NCBI GenBank assembly: GCA_033675265.1 | Contig: JAUJYZ010000039.1 | Span: 128,735-192,734, forward strand | From: Actinostola sp. cb2023 | Lineage: Eukaryota > Cnidaria > Anthozoa > Actiniaria > Actinostolidae | Length of the DNA: 64,000 bases | Reading direction: 5' to 3' | In this document: one piece after another, positions 1 through 9,425 of the stretch | How the letters are laid out: every line of letters begins with the position of its first letter | Numbering within the stretch: position 1 is the stretch's first letter | Position numbers and translations under genes: made by a program | The notes under the pieces: model-generated | Database searches by the model: none | What the model saw: the letters and a program-made list of their open reading frames with translations, nothing else | What the model was told of the DNA's origin: nothing

Positions 1-60
1 GCAACAGGTGTATCAGGGTGGATCTGTGGATCCCACCCAGAAGTGACGTCATGCCGAGAC

Positions 61-330
61 GAGTGGGTACTATTAGGGCTAAATATCAATAATTAATGAC
101 TCTATAATGTATGTGTGCTAAATATAAATAATTGATGTGAATATTAGTGCTAAATATAAATAATTAATGACTATAATAAATTCGTGCTAAATATGAATAA
201 TTGATGTGGATATTAGTGCTAAATATAAATAATTAATGACTATAATATATGTGTGCTAAATATGAATAATAATTATTGATGTCAATATTAGTGCTAAATA
301 TAACTAATTAATGACTCTATAATATCATAG
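61..330. repeat. AT-rich minisatellite, first block
   Basis: Imperfect tandem units of about 60 bp alternate the phrases 'gctaaatataaataatt' and 'gatgtgaatattagt'. The same unit returns at 3166-3310, so the DNA between the blocks looks inserted into, or expanded inside, one minisatellite. It has no coding content. The first 60 bases show nothing recognisable beyond a short palindrome around GGATC. Confidence 0.8.
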
Positions 331-734
331 TACATAAGACGAGGTTCTATACCTTCATTTCATTCCTTTACGCACTTTATTAACTTACTTAGCCAAAACG
401 AAAGGTAGACAGAATGGAACTATGCGCGTGTACCTCATGCTGTTTTCCTTAACTAGAATGTTGTTGTGAAACTATTTTTATTTTTTTATTATTATTCTTA
501 TAATTCCACGCAAATTATGCTTTACCTATCTTTTTCTACCCGGCAACACAGTAGTGTGCGCGCGCTAAGTATTTGAATTTACGCGCGCACACAGCTATGT
601 AGTTCAACGCATTATATCTTTAGCGAACTGAGGAGGTTGAGAAAACGAAACTTTTGTTTCGTTTTGGCTAAGTAAGTTAATAAAGTGCGTAAAGGAATGA
701 AATGAAGGTATAGAACCTCGTCTTATGTACTATG
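325..734. repeat. Inverted repeat with 78-80 bp arms (5'-inverted retroelement tail)
   Basis: The arm at 325-404 is the near-perfect reverse complement of 657-734, separated by about 250 bp. The right arm belongs to a longer sense segment (413-787) that matches 14449-14794, so the left arm is an inverted extra copy of part of that segment. An inverted duplicate at the 5' end is the pattern left by 5' inversion during target-primed reverse transcription. Confidence 0.75.
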
Positions 735-787
735 ACATTTACAAAGTCCTTTGGGGTCTCAGCAAAAGAAATATCAGAGAAGACTCT
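413..787 (+). mobile_element. Retroelement 3' tail, copy 1
   Basis: About 370 bp match 14449-14794 almost base for base, apart from small indels. There the same tail directly follows a GIY-YIG nuclease reading frame. This copy therefore appears to be the non-coding 3' end of a GIY-YIG-encoding retroelement, truncated at 5'. It includes the 97-bp module seen alone at 941-1037. Confidence 0.7.
619..716 (+). repeat. 97-bp module, copy inside the tail
   Basis: The module starts TTTAGCGAACTGAGGAGG and ends near GAAGGTATAGAAC. It recurs at 941-1037 and 14633-14730, and partly inverted at 346-404. At 628-651 it has CTGAGGA, a weak stem and GAAAC, which resembles a hammerhead ribozyme core. Flanking TTAGC and GCTAA could form an outer stem. 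Confidence 0.6.
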
Positions 788-940
788 ATAATATATATAT
801 GCGTGCTAAATATTATTATAAAATAATTTAGATATAACGCGCGCTCTGATTGGTTAATTGAAGAGTTGCCCATGAAAACTGCGTATGTGACTATTTTGAT
901 GATTTTCAAAATGTTATGCAATTCCTTCAAAAATACACCT

Positions 941-1037
941 TTAGCGAACTGAGGAGGTTGAGAAAACGAAACTTTTGTTTCGTTTTGGCTAAGTAAGTTA
1001 ATAAAGGGCGTAAAGGAATGAAATGAAGGTATAGAAA
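941..1037 (+). repeat. 97-bp module, isolated insertion
   Basis: This segment interrupts the inverted-repeat element at 852-2164. The sister copy at 54.9-56.1 kb reads straight across the same site (aaatacacct then actgg) without it. It therefore inserted as a discrete unit of about 97 bp. Confidence 0.75.
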
Positions 1038-1656
1038 CTGGCTTATTGATACCTATATAAACATGATTTGGTCATTTTTAGATCGATTACACTAGAAAAA
1101 GAGCTTGTTTTGCAGTTTGTTTTTCATAGAAATCAAAAATGCGCGTTTTTGACGTCATGACAATGTGCGACATTTGACTTTGATTTTCTTCCAAAATACA
1201 TCATTGTGAAACAAAACGCCACTTGCTCAGCAAACTTCCATCTCTTTTCTTGATATATTCGGGGATTTTTCCCTGTCTCTTCATTTCAATTCGACTATTT
1301 CAGGATCCCTGTTGTTTTCGAACGCACGACCGAACTGCATTATGGGATATCATGAAACATTTTGTCAGCGACATTCCGTACCTCCATGCTATAGAGATAT
1401 TTTATAAAGTATTTTATCACCCGGGCCTACAGGCAAACTAATGCACCGGTTCCATTCTTTACAAGTCCAAAGTCGCCAAAACTGCCTTAGTAGGTCCTCG
1501 AATCCACTACAGAACGACCAGAGACAACAACTCTCACTCAACTGAATCCGCCATTTTGGAAATCTGACGCCGTGTTTGCAGATTCAGTTTCATCGTTAAG
1601 TTACACCTCGCCCCTGATTTCTTCCAGGAGAATGGCCTCTACCACACCAGTCAAGC

Positions 1657-1953
1657 TTAATGATGCTGTTCTGGGGGCTTCTGTGGTGAAAACATGGCAA
1701 TAAAAGACTTTAAATAGTGGCAAAGTGGCCCAGTTCTGCGAAGCACTTCCAGAACCGATAGCCACGCCACGAGACAACTTAATAATTTGATAATTTGAGC
1801 CCGCGAGCTGTCAAGATTTCCATGGCAACAAAATTCGCTAAAAACTTCTAAAATCTCTGGAAGTGAAAGGTTGAAATCATTCACATCTGAAGGTTTGTTA
1901 TTGGTGAACAACGCGTACAGATCACTGACGCGTAAAAGTTTCCTAATTTGCAT
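1657..1953 (-). CDS. 98-codon ORF conserved in both copies of family X
   Basis: The predicted protein begins MQIRKLLRVSDLYALF and contains SEFCCHGNLDSS and VLRRTGPLCH. The copy at 55577-55876 has the same length to within one residue, with several substitutions and a one-codon indel that keeps the frame. I do not recognise a family. Because the whole element is conserved at DNA level, open-frame retention may be incidental. It could be a captured host exon or an accessory ORF. Confidence 0.35.
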   Translation of the reverse strand: MQIRKLLRVSDLYALFTNNKPSDVNDFNLSLPEILEVFSEFCCHGNLDSSRAQIIKLLSCLVAWLSVLEVLRRTGPLCHYLKSFIAMFSPQKPPEQHH

Positions 1954-3025
1954 ATTTTCATGAACTATCTTGATGAATTCAAGCAGAAATTAAATATACT
2001 GTAGTGCCCAAAATTCGAGTGTAATCGATCTGAAAACACCAAATCATGTTTATATAGGTATTTAGAAGCCAGTAGGTGTATTCTTGAAGCAATTGCATAA
2101 CATTTTGAAAATCATCAAAATAGTCACACACGCTGTTTTCATGGGCAACCCTTCAATTACTATAATGTTGATATGAGGCTATGTAAACATGGTTCATGAC
2201 CTTGAACAACCTTGAAGCGATGCAGTGGATTTGATTGTAAAAATAACTGACCACAAATGTATTTTTTTCTGTTGTCAAACATGTATTATTTACTTTGCAA
2301 AAGCCATAGTTAAGTTTAGTTAAGTTCAAGTTCTAATATGTAGATGTGATTTTGATGATTTTAAACCGAAAATTAAGTAATTTTGCAAGAATTGAGCTTC
2401 AAGTTCAAACACGGCAAGAAACTCGACGAATCGTCCAATTATTTTTGTCCACAATAAACAAAGAAAGCTAAATATAACGGCTCAGTTTTCTCAATCACAT
2501 ACTAACCATTTTGTAAGTTATATAGCTACACATATATTTTCTCAAGTGTACGACTGAAAATATCAAGAAAATTAATAGCCGTATTTATACTCACAAAACA
2601 GAGCGATTCTTGTAGCTACACGGCGGGTTCACCTGAACATTCATATCTCTAGTAAAATATGTCAAAGAGAAAAAATATCTTGAAATGTCTCAGAAACGTC
2701 CATCGTTTATACATTCTTGTCGAGAAAAGCGACGAAAAGATTCAAAAATACGACAAAAACTGTGGATATTTGGCTACCTGACTTCGTGCTCCATTCATCA
2801 AGTTGTCAAATATTTCAGAAAGTTTGACGACTCTTCGTCATTGATCGTGATTCGGCTCAGCTTTTCTCACTTTTCTTCGTGTTTCGTGTTCACAGGATAC
2901 AAAAACAAAGTTTAACAAGTTAAGCATTCTTCTGTAATTTTCTGACAGAAAATAGCATTCTTCAAATCGTTTTTCGTGTCAAAACAGTAAATGGCACAGA
3001 TAAAAGTTGTCGAGTCGCTTTTCGG

Positions 3026-3113
3026 GAAAGTTTGGGAGAAGTCTCGAGCTCTGTGTAAAACCTCGCCTACGGCTCGGTTTTACACAATAGCTCTCGACTT
3101 CTCCCAAACTTCC
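3026..3113. repeat. Near-perfect palindrome (hairpin)
   Basis: The arms read gaaagtttgggagaag and cttctcccaaacttcc around a core of cctcgcctacggctcgg. The adjoining bases hold a second short inversion of 'cgtgtttat' and 'gtaaacacg'. It ends copy A of the 1-kb repeat. Confidence 0.8.
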
Positions 3114-3144
<31 letters not shown>

Positions 3145-3165
3145 GAAACGTTTTCTATTTGTTAA

Positions 3166-3310
3166 ATAATTGATGTGAATATTAGTGCTAAATATAAATA
3201 ATTAATGACTATAATATATGTGTGCTAAATATGAATAATTGATGTGAATATTAGTGAAGAAATATAACATATGTGTGCTAAATATGAATAATTGATGTGA
3301 ATATTAGGCT
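3166..3310. repeat. AT-rich minisatellite, second block
   Basis: The units are the same as at 61-330, in the same orientation. Confidence 0.8.
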
Positions 3311-4430
3311 AAAGACCCAAAATGCAACGGGGGTTGGTAGGGGAGGGATCTATTGTTTCGAAGAAGACTTTTAAAAAAAGCCACCGTAATTCCAGTAACT
3401 CATCTATATCCAGTGAACGAGTCAAAACGACGCTAATTAGTTATGCAAACTTTTCTGTCTGAACAAGCCAAAAGCAAAGCAATAGTAAGACCATTTTGTT
3501 CTCCAAAACAATAACAAGCCAGAAGTTAGCTTCGGTTTCATAGTAGCTCAGTTGAAGTCAAAACAAAACTTCGGACACAACAAAAATCACTTTATAATTT
3601 ATAATTATAATTACAATTTATAATTATTTATAATTTCAGTGCTTAATACATGGTGGCCTTCATGCGGCCGTACTTTAGCTCCAACGATTTTGCTAAAACT
3701 TGGTCAGGTTATGAATTATGTCAATCTAAAGTGATTCTAAAACTTTCATCCAAAAAAAACGGACAGATTTTTCGCAAGATCCAATTTTATCCAAAACATT
3801 GACTTTACTTAGGTTCTAATATTATTTAAAAAAATGTTATGCAGTGCAATCGAATTATATTGTATTATAGGTGAATGATAGCTCTAATTGTTGCCAATGT
3901 TTAAAAGCAATTGCATAAAAGCAGAGGAAGTTATGACCCAAAGTTTGTCATAGACGAGTACGCCGAGAATTATAACGGAGTCACCTTAAGGTGAGGATAA
4001 CGTAAAGGGAGAAAATTAGAAGAATTTTCTAGGCAAATTATTCAATATATTTTCAGATAAATTGGCAAACAAAGAGAATTGGCAAATATTATTCTTAGTT
4101 GAAGACATGACAAGCAGGTTAAAGTTTTCCAGTACATCTACATCTATCTTTATTATCCTTAAAACCATAAGTATCGCAAGGATGTTAACAAAAAAATATA
4201 AATAATATAAATAAATAAATATCAAAATGAATAATAAAAATTATAGTAGTCAATAAAATATAGTAGTCAATAGATTAATAAGTCAATAAAATACAAATTT
4301 ACAATAGTCAATTAATAAGAATTATGTATAAATGCGTAAAAAATAATTATATATACATGTATAAATAGATATTAGTAGTCAATAAATTAATAAGTCGATA
4401 AGATACAAATTTACAATAGTCAATTAATCG
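3311..4430. other. No gene recognised
   Basis: This is AT-rich DNA with an ATAATT-rich self-complementary stretch near 3590-3640. At 4230-4440 the phrase 'agtcaataaattaataagt' is repeated, which looks like the 3' untranslated tail of the LINE fragment that follows on the minus strand. Confidence 0.5.
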
Positions 4431-4436
4431 ATTCAG

Positions 4437-4680
4437 TCCATTCTCAAATGATCTAGTACTAACGTCCTAAATTTCTCTGCGGAAGGAGCCTGTATGATCT
4501 CTTCCCGGAAGGGATTTCCAGTTTTTTACTGTTCTTGGGAAAAAACTGTTAATGTAGTAATTGGGGCCAGTTGAGATCTGGATAAACGACTTGGAGTGTT
4601 GATTCCTGGTGATCTTGATTGGCCGTTGGAGATCATTTGTTGCAAGTAATTCATTATAAAGCTTCTTTGTGCGTAGGAGT
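4437..4680 (-). pseudogene. LINE reverse transcriptase C-terminal fragment
   Basis: The minus strand encodes the tail usual for non-LTR retrotransposon polymerases: a 'FFPRTVKNWKSLP' block, then, after a frameshift, 'EEIIQAPSAEKFRTLVL'. The pattern of an aromatic residue, R-x-V-x-x-W-N/K-x-L-P, and a downstream amphipathic segment is typical of the region after the RT thumb in CR1/L2-like and related LINEs. Only about 80 codons survive and the frame is broken, so it is a dead fragment. Clade assignment is uncertain. Confidence 0.55.
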
Positions 4681-4820
4681 CATTAAAATTCAAAGAAAAT
4701 AAGCTTCATCTACGCTGTTTTTTGACGGATTTATTTCCCTGACGATGGGTCTGGAACCCGAAAGCTCGGAATAAATCCGTCAAAAAACAGCATAGATGAA
4801 GCTTATTTTCTTTGAATTTT
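4658..4820. repeat. 163-bp hairpin insertion with hammerhead-like core
   Basis: Arms of about 50 bp (4684-4738 and 4768-4820) pair almost perfectly around CTGACGATGGGTCTGGAACC followed by CGAAAGCTCGG. A 14-bp direct repeat (aagtaattcattat at 4644-4657 and 4821-4834) brackets the segment, as a long target-site duplication would. The core at 4739-4767 has CTGANGA, a GGGT/ACCC stem, GAAA and a possible 2-bp stem III with a CUC cleavage site, all closed by stem I. One extra T between CTGACGA and stem II departs from the canonical hammerhead. Confidence 0.55.
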
Positions 4821-4834
4821 AAGTAATTCATTAT

Positions 4835-5385
4835 TCACAATTTGTAGTCATAACGTGATCCCTAACGTTATGGCCAGTGATAAGGGTCACCTGTACCAGT
4901 TCACGGATTCCTTAATCTTCTTGTGAGAACCAATAATTCTTCCTCTACGTTACGTTATCTTTTAGCAAGTATTTCATGTTCATGATTGGCTTAGGATGTT
5001 ACGCATTGAAATTTTATTGATTAGATATGCATATCATACCTGTACACGTTAGTCAACGTTGTAAGTTAGGATGATGCAATGTGATATTGTAATATCGGAG
5101 ACCATGTAGCCTTCACGGGTTGCAGAATGAGAGACCAACTAACCGTCGTGTTAGTCAGTGATTAAAGTGTAAGCTACAAGATACAAGAAACTTCCGTGCC
5201 TCGTTACTTCAAGTCTCGTACTTACTCGTAGGGTATTTGTACGCGCCCACGCTGAGTGAGTCGCCACTACCAAAGTTAATCACCCCAAAGATTGAGCAAG
5301 TTCGAATTGGATTTAGTATACATAAGCGCAGCTTATTTGCTCACGAACTACTTGCGAGTAGTCCGAAATTCCTTTCCGTAACAAA
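4835..5385. other. No gene recognised
   Basis: The stretch around 5050-5230 resembles an LTR or untranslated region (gcagaatgagagaccaact; gtgtaagctacaagatac). No partner copy was seen in the window, so this is not called. Confidence 0.3.
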
Positions 5386-5469
5386 ACTACAGAAGAATGC
5401 TTCTTGCATTTCGTTTTTCTATCCTCTGAACACGAAACACGAAGAAAAGTGAGAAAAGCTCAGCCGATT
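5386..5469 (-). mobile_element. 1-kb repeat family, copy B, first part
   Basis: The bases are the reverse complement of copy A around 2820-2960 (cacgaaacacgaagaaaag). The sequence resumes at 15274 on the other side of the BEL/Pao element, so the retrotransposon inserted into this copy. CGATT at 5465-5469 is the left target duplication. Confidence 0.75.
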
Positions 5470-6763
5470 TGTTGATGCGAATTTCGTCGAGTGTTTATTC
5501 TCTAACCGTTTTAGAATATAGTCATACTCACGAGAGTATTCTTTGGCTGCATGTGTGTTGCTTTCCCAAAGGAATACTGATTTCAAATGTAAACACGCTT
5601 ATGCAAAGCTGTTCAGTTGTGTGACTTCAGTTGAGTGAAGATGAATATCCGAAGCTTGAGGCTTTTAAATACGAAGCTTGCGGTGTGAATGCTAGAAATT
5701 GCCGATATTTGTTGTGGAAATGAAGAGCAGAAATCTCAAAAACCAAACCAGTTAGAACGGACGAAAATGAAAAACGAAAGAAATAATGAACACCAAAGAA
5801 AACTCAAGCACGATGTGGACATTTAATATATTGAACTGAGATTGGGCTAACTATATCGCAATAATCATCCGGAAAACTTGGATGACTGATGAATATCCGT
5901 GCATCTACCCTTCTTGTAGAACATGGAGAAACCCGTTTGTGATTTCATTTTGAAGAGTAAGTGACTCGCTACGTTTCTTTAGTGTTTAGTATAGTTATGA
6001 TCTGTATTTCTGTATCAGTATTCATGTATAAATCTAGCTGCTTAACGAATCCAAATAACTGTCGATTTATTGGATTATGATATAATATTTGAATAGTATT
6101 TGAAGATTAAACTAAGATTGTATTAGAATATTATTTTTTGTATATAGTTTAGTACACGTTATATATTAGAGTGCAAATATTATATCCGTGAAATATGCGC
6201 TAACATTTAGTACTAATTAACATTTTACTAGTTTTACTACTATTTCATGGATATAATATTTGCACTCTAGTATTCTCTATGTTAGTCATTAGTATTCCCT
6301 ATATAGAGAATACTAATAAGGCTTTGGAACAAAAGAAAACAAAGAGCTTTATTAGTATTCTCTATGTAGAGAATACTAATGAGTCCATTGTTAAAGTCCT
6401 ATTAGTTACTTTATTGAGATATAGAACGCACAAATGCTGGGCGCTGATTGGTCGAGTGAGTATGACTATATTCTAATGTTCGTTAGTAAGTCCTTTGTCT
6501 TTTGTTATTTAGTGCATTTTAACCCTTGGGTATTCCTTTTGTTCATAGTCAGTTTTGTACACTCATCTTTGCATAATTTACTTAGTGTAACTGTATCGTT
6601 CATAGGAGCAACTTGTTTGTAAGTATCTTGTATTTTTTCTAGTAATTTTCCTTCACGTTTAATGATATGTTTAGAATTGTATTTATAGGAACCGTAACGC
6701 TTAACGACGCGTTCAAACTGTGTTCGTTAACTGAATCATGCATTAGTTTAAATTTGACACGGT
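5470..6763 (+). repeat. BEL/Pao 5' LTR (split by insertion)
   Basis: It starts TGTTGATGCGAATTTC, as does the 3' LTR at 14926, and resumes after an insertion at about 6477 with 'gttcgttagtaagtcctttg'. Shared blocks include 'cccttgggtattcc' and 'aaccgtaacgcttaacga'. The 3' boundary (about 6763) is approximate, and no clear primer-binding site follows. Confidence 0.75.
5511..6476. mobile_element. 966-bp TIR element inside the 5' LTR
   Basis: The termini are TTAGAATATAGTCATACTCA and its reverse complement. Flanks (taaccgtt and tgttcgtt, against tgtccgtt in the 3' LTR) fit a diverged 8-bp target duplication. Internal hairpins lie at 6168-6268 and 6268-6385 (tattagtattctctat with atagagaatactaata). 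No transposase is present. Confidence 0.65.
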
Positions 6764-6988
6764 TTTCTTTGTTATTCATAGGGCTTTATCTCCGGTATTG
6801 ACCAGTTGAACAATAGAATAGAATTGAATTGCTCATTGAAATTGCTCATTATGAATTCACCGGGATGTATCCATATACAGCTATTCATGCTATTCATATA
6901 GTATTCATGCTAAATAACACTCCAAAAAATACCAGAAAATGCCTCAGATTGCTTCGTGCGAAAACCTTGTCAAATTTAAACTAAGTCA
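6764..6988. other. BEL/Pao leader region
   Basis: This non-coding leader lies between the 5' LTR and gag. It contains short repeats of 'tattcat'. Nothing else is recognised. Confidence 0.35.
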
Positions 6989-7086
6989 GATAAATACCTC
7001 GAACGTCGGCAATAAGCCTATAAACCCCTCGGGCCTACGGCCCTCGGCATTTATATGGTTTATTGCCTCCGTTCTCGGTATTTATC
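6989..7086. repeat. Palindrome just upstream of gag
   Basis: The arms gataaatacc and ggtatttatc enclose a core of ctcgggcctacggccctcgg, with some internal mismatches. It belongs to the same style of GC-cored palindrome as 3026-3113. Confidence 0.7.
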
Positions 7087-7093
7087 GACCAAA

Positions 7094-7513
7094 ATGTCTA
7101 CCGATAACGTCGAAGAGGATACAACAAGTACCGTTCAACGTAGAATACCAAAACCAACGGAGAAAGGAAAGTCCTACAATACTCAACGAAATAAATCTGA
7201 ATGCTTCGCCGTGAAGAAGTAAATCAATGAGATTATTAACAGAATGGATTATCTCTCAAGTTCTGTCGATAATGTTCACCACATTCAAGACGAATTGCAG
7301 AACCTCATGGTTCTACAAGAGGAGTTTAAAACGAAGTGGTTTTATGGTCTTTCAAGCGATGAAGATAAAGCGTCAGCACAAGATTGGCATGACGAAAACC
7401 ATCAAAAGATAAACAATTTCATGAGAGGAATGCAAGAGTTCATCGTTATAGCAAAGAACAAGATTGAAGAGCAGCTCGAAAGCCGTTCTCAGCTATCTAA
7501 AGCAAAAAAATAA
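7094..7513 (+). pseudogene. BEL/Pao gag, N-terminal part
   Basis: The frame opens MSTDNVEEDTTSTVQRR and continues as an acidic, helical region (HIQDELQNLMVLQEEFK, GMQEFIVIAKNKIEEQL) like the start of BEL/Pao gag. One TAA stop interrupts it at 7220-7222, and it stops again at 7511-7513, where AT-rich DNA is inserted. It sits about 330 bp after the 5' LTR. It would have encoded part of the capsid precursor. Confidence 0.6.
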
Positions 7514-7626
7514 TTAAAATAATAATAAATAACTGTTTATTTAAGTGTCCAATGTGTTTAGCGCTTGCGCACTAATTGGGGGACACTGTACTCTCACACA
7601 CACTACCATTACATTCTAAAATAGCA

Positions 7627-7930
7627 ATGTCAAAGCCTAAGTCTGCAACATCTAAACGTTTGTCAAAGTCCTCGACCTCTGCTAGAGTTAAAGAACGAAC
7701 AAGGATTGCAGAATTACAAACAAAATCGGCCTTATTGTCCCAAAGGCAAGCCGTGCAGAACGAAATCGAAAGAATTAGTTTGCAAGAAGAATTAGCCATA
7801 GCTCAAGCAAGAAGAATTAGAAGCAAGCAAGCAAGAAGAATTAGAAGCAGAAGAGCTTGGACGACGTAATCTCAAGGACATGAAGTTACAAGAAAATTGG
7901 AATCGACGCCATGGAGTCCACGACAGCCCT
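7627..7930 (+). pseudogene. BEL/Pao gag, coiled-coil part
   Basis: The segment begins MSKPKSATSKRLSKSSTSAR and enters a Glu/Gln-rich coiled coil (QAVQNEIERISLQEELA). A small duplication of 'aagcaagaagaattag' near 7806-7850 shifts the frame. The protein-like signal continues in the next frame (QEELEAEELGRRNLKDMK) to a stop at about 7930. Ser/Thr-rich then coiled-coil organisation is typical of BEL/Pao gag. About 115 bp of unrelated AT-rich sequence separates it from the N-terminal part. Confidence 0.6.
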
Positions 7931-8030
7931 TAAAATTTGAACCAACTTCATTTGTGCTGTCAAAACCGGAACTTTCACATATTTTTGAAGACGACCATAT
8001 GCTACCCAAACATGGAATCACGTTCACCTG

Positions 8031-8092
8031 GTTATCTTCCATATTCCGTCCATTTCCATATCAAAAGAAATGGACGGAATATGGAAGATAAC
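8031..8092. repeat. 62-bp palindrome
   Basis: The arms gttatcttccatattccgtc and gacggaatatggaagataac are perfect reverse complements around a loop of about 10 bp. It lies between gag and the first recognisable pol residues. Confidence 0.85.
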
Positions 8093-8127
8093 CTCTGTAC
8101 TCATTGGAAGATAACCTCTTTCCTAGG

Positions 8128-8180
8128 AAGATTCAGCAAGAAGTAACACATGTAAATGGTCACTACGAAATGCCTCTACC
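8128..8180 (+). pseudogene. BEL/Pao pol fragment before insertion
   Basis: About 17 codons (QQEVTHVNGHYEMPLP) match the conserved 'GHY-x-LPLP' block upstream of the RT domain in BEL/Pao pol. The reading is cut by the insertion at 8181 and resumes at about 9426. Confidence 0.5.
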
Positions 8181-8452
8181 ATCTTTAGCTTTAAATTAAA
8201 TTTAATATTATTTGTACATTTGTACATATTTAGATATTTTTGCTTTAGTTTACATTTACGTTTTACACGACCCCACAAGTAGCCTCCATCGCATCCGTTT
8301 TTAGTTCCGTCACGCAACGACTCGCCCACAAACGTCTGCTCATCTGAGCGATACATTCCATTCCCCAAAATTGGCCAATCACAGCGAGGCTTCTAAAATC
8401 CGGTGGCTAGGACTTTGACCTTGGTTAGTTTCGCGCCAGTGTGTGTTTACAA

Positions 8453-8692
8453 ATGGAGCAATTCGAGTTGGCGGTTTAAACAGTGTCTGAGAAATTATAA
8501 ATTAATGGTTTAAATAGTTATCAACGAGAGGCATTAGTTGGCTTGATCGAAAAGAAAGAGGATGTATTCGTAAATCTTCCTACTGGGTTCGGGAAATCCT
8601 TGATTTACCAGGCATTGCCATTGATTTTAGACGAGATTTCCGGAGACGCTGGACACATTCTGTTGTCGTTTCGCCTCGTAACTGGGTTGTAG
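8453..8692 (+). pseudogene. RecQ-like DNA helicase, N-terminal fragment
   Basis: From an ATG, the frame (two internal stops) reaches SYQREALVGLIEKKEDVFV and then LPTGFGKSLIYQALPL. This is helicase motif 0 (Q-R-x-A) followed by Walker A (T-G-F-G-K-S) in the form used by RecQ helicases. The DEAH box, other motifs and C-terminus are absent, and the frame ends at TAG 8690-8692. RecQ-like genes unwind DNA in repair. Here the fragment is cargo of a transposon and cannot be active. Whether a full-length element encodes a helicase for its own movement is an open question. Confidence 0.6.
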
Positions 8693-9064
8693 TGTCTTGT
8701 TTAACAGACTTAGAAGGGTATTATTCTACGCTCATCTTCACTCTTAATTACTTCGGAACTTGTTTTGCATTTATCTTGCTTTAATTTGATCGCACAGGAG
8801 TTCAGTGAGGTCAACAAAGCTACGAGCGAATGCAACTCTGTCGGGTAAATATGTCCAAAGGCATTGTAAACTGGTAGCTGATACGGCTGTTGAAAGGAAG
8901 GATTCCAGGTCCAACTGCAGTATAACCGCTATAAGAAGTGCAAGTAGTAGATTCTGAAGATGTAAACATTAAAGATTTTGCCGCCCCTGCTCAGCCACTT
9001 GTAGGAGTACATGTAGTAGATGCCGCATTTGAAATACACACGTCCGAATCTCTCCGCGTTTGCT

Positions 9065-9238
9065 TTAAATTGTTTGAATATCCTCTTTCAATGATTTAAT
9101 GTTCTTCTCTAATTTGTCAAATTTCACCAGACGTTTGTAGCACGGGTTAGTGCAAATGAAGAAGTTATTCCCCGAGTAGACACTTACATCCACGTCAACT
9201 GCGGTTTTGATCAGCCCTCTTATATCGAGCGAACAATC
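9065..9238 (-). pseudogene. Cys-containing ORF fragment in the same TIR element
   Basis: The minus strand reads IRGLIKTAVDVDVSVYSG, then FFICTNPCYKRLVKFDKLEK and a Lys/Glu-rich helix, to a stop near 9065. The C-x4-C pair followed by a basic helix suggests the second half of a zinc-binding domain such as those heading some transposon proteins. The family is not identified. Confidence 0.35.
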
Positions 9239-9425
9239 GGGAACAATCGGGAATGGAATGTATCGCTCAGATGAGCAGACGTTTGCGTGACGGAACTAAA
9301 AACGGATGCGAGGGAGGCTACCCCACAAGCTGCAACTTTAAAAATTATCGTGTTTTAATAAAAGTTATTATTATTATTATTAATATTGTTAATATTATTA
9401 TTATTATCATTATTATTATTCGAGA

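Larger units (their letters stand above)
852..2164. mobile_element. TIR element family X, copy 1
   Basis: The terminal inverted repeats read ATTGAAG, then gttgcccatgaaaac, and continue for roughly 60 bp (right end near 2088-2160). TA flanks both sides. The interior closely matches the second copy at 54895-56112. Both copies carry a minus-strand frame of 98 or 99 codons. No transposase was recognised, so it is probably non-autonomous or of an unknown superfamily. Confidence 0.75.
826..3025 (+). mobile_element. About 1-kb repeat family, copy A (interrupted)
   Basis: The family begins near 'ataacgcgcgctctgattgg', continues with 'catgaccttga' and 'gatgcagtggatt', and ends near 'gttattttataaa'. 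Copies lie at 29033-30066 and 50290-51290, and an inverted one at 5386-5469 plus 15274-16500. Intact copies have short terminal inverted repeats of the type TTTATAAAATAACTA. No open frame of note is present, so it is probably a non-autonomous DNA transposon. Copy A is split by the element at 852-2164 and loses its right end at the hairpin at 3026. Confidence 0.7.
8280..9320. mobile_element. 1,041-bp TIR element carrying helicase and zinc-finger-like fragments
   Basis: The ends are TAGCCTCC and GGAGGCTA. The terminal inverted repeats run about 80 bp (gcatccgtttttagttccgt on the left arm). A 9-bp duplication CCCCACAAG flanks it at 8271-8279 and 9321-9329. Inside are a plus-strand RecQ-like fragment and a minus-strand Cys-containing fragment. 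No transposase domain is seen, so it looks like an internally deleted copy of a larger element. A duplication of 8-9 bp would suit MULE, hAT, P or KDZ-type elements. The superfamily is not assigned. Confidence 0.75.
8181..9425 (+). mobile_element. LINE 3' tail insertion, itself interrupted
   Basis: Outside the nested element, the inserted DNA (8181-8279 joined to 9321-9425) ends 'gtgttttaataaaagtt' followed by an (ATT)n tract. That form is usual for the 3' end of a 5'-truncated RTE-like LINE in plus orientation. BEL/Pao pol resumes directly after it. Confidence 0.55.

Noticed and set aside
5050..5250. Separate LTR upstream of the BEL/Pao element
   Set aside because: It looks LTR-like, but no second copy, duplication or primer site was found.
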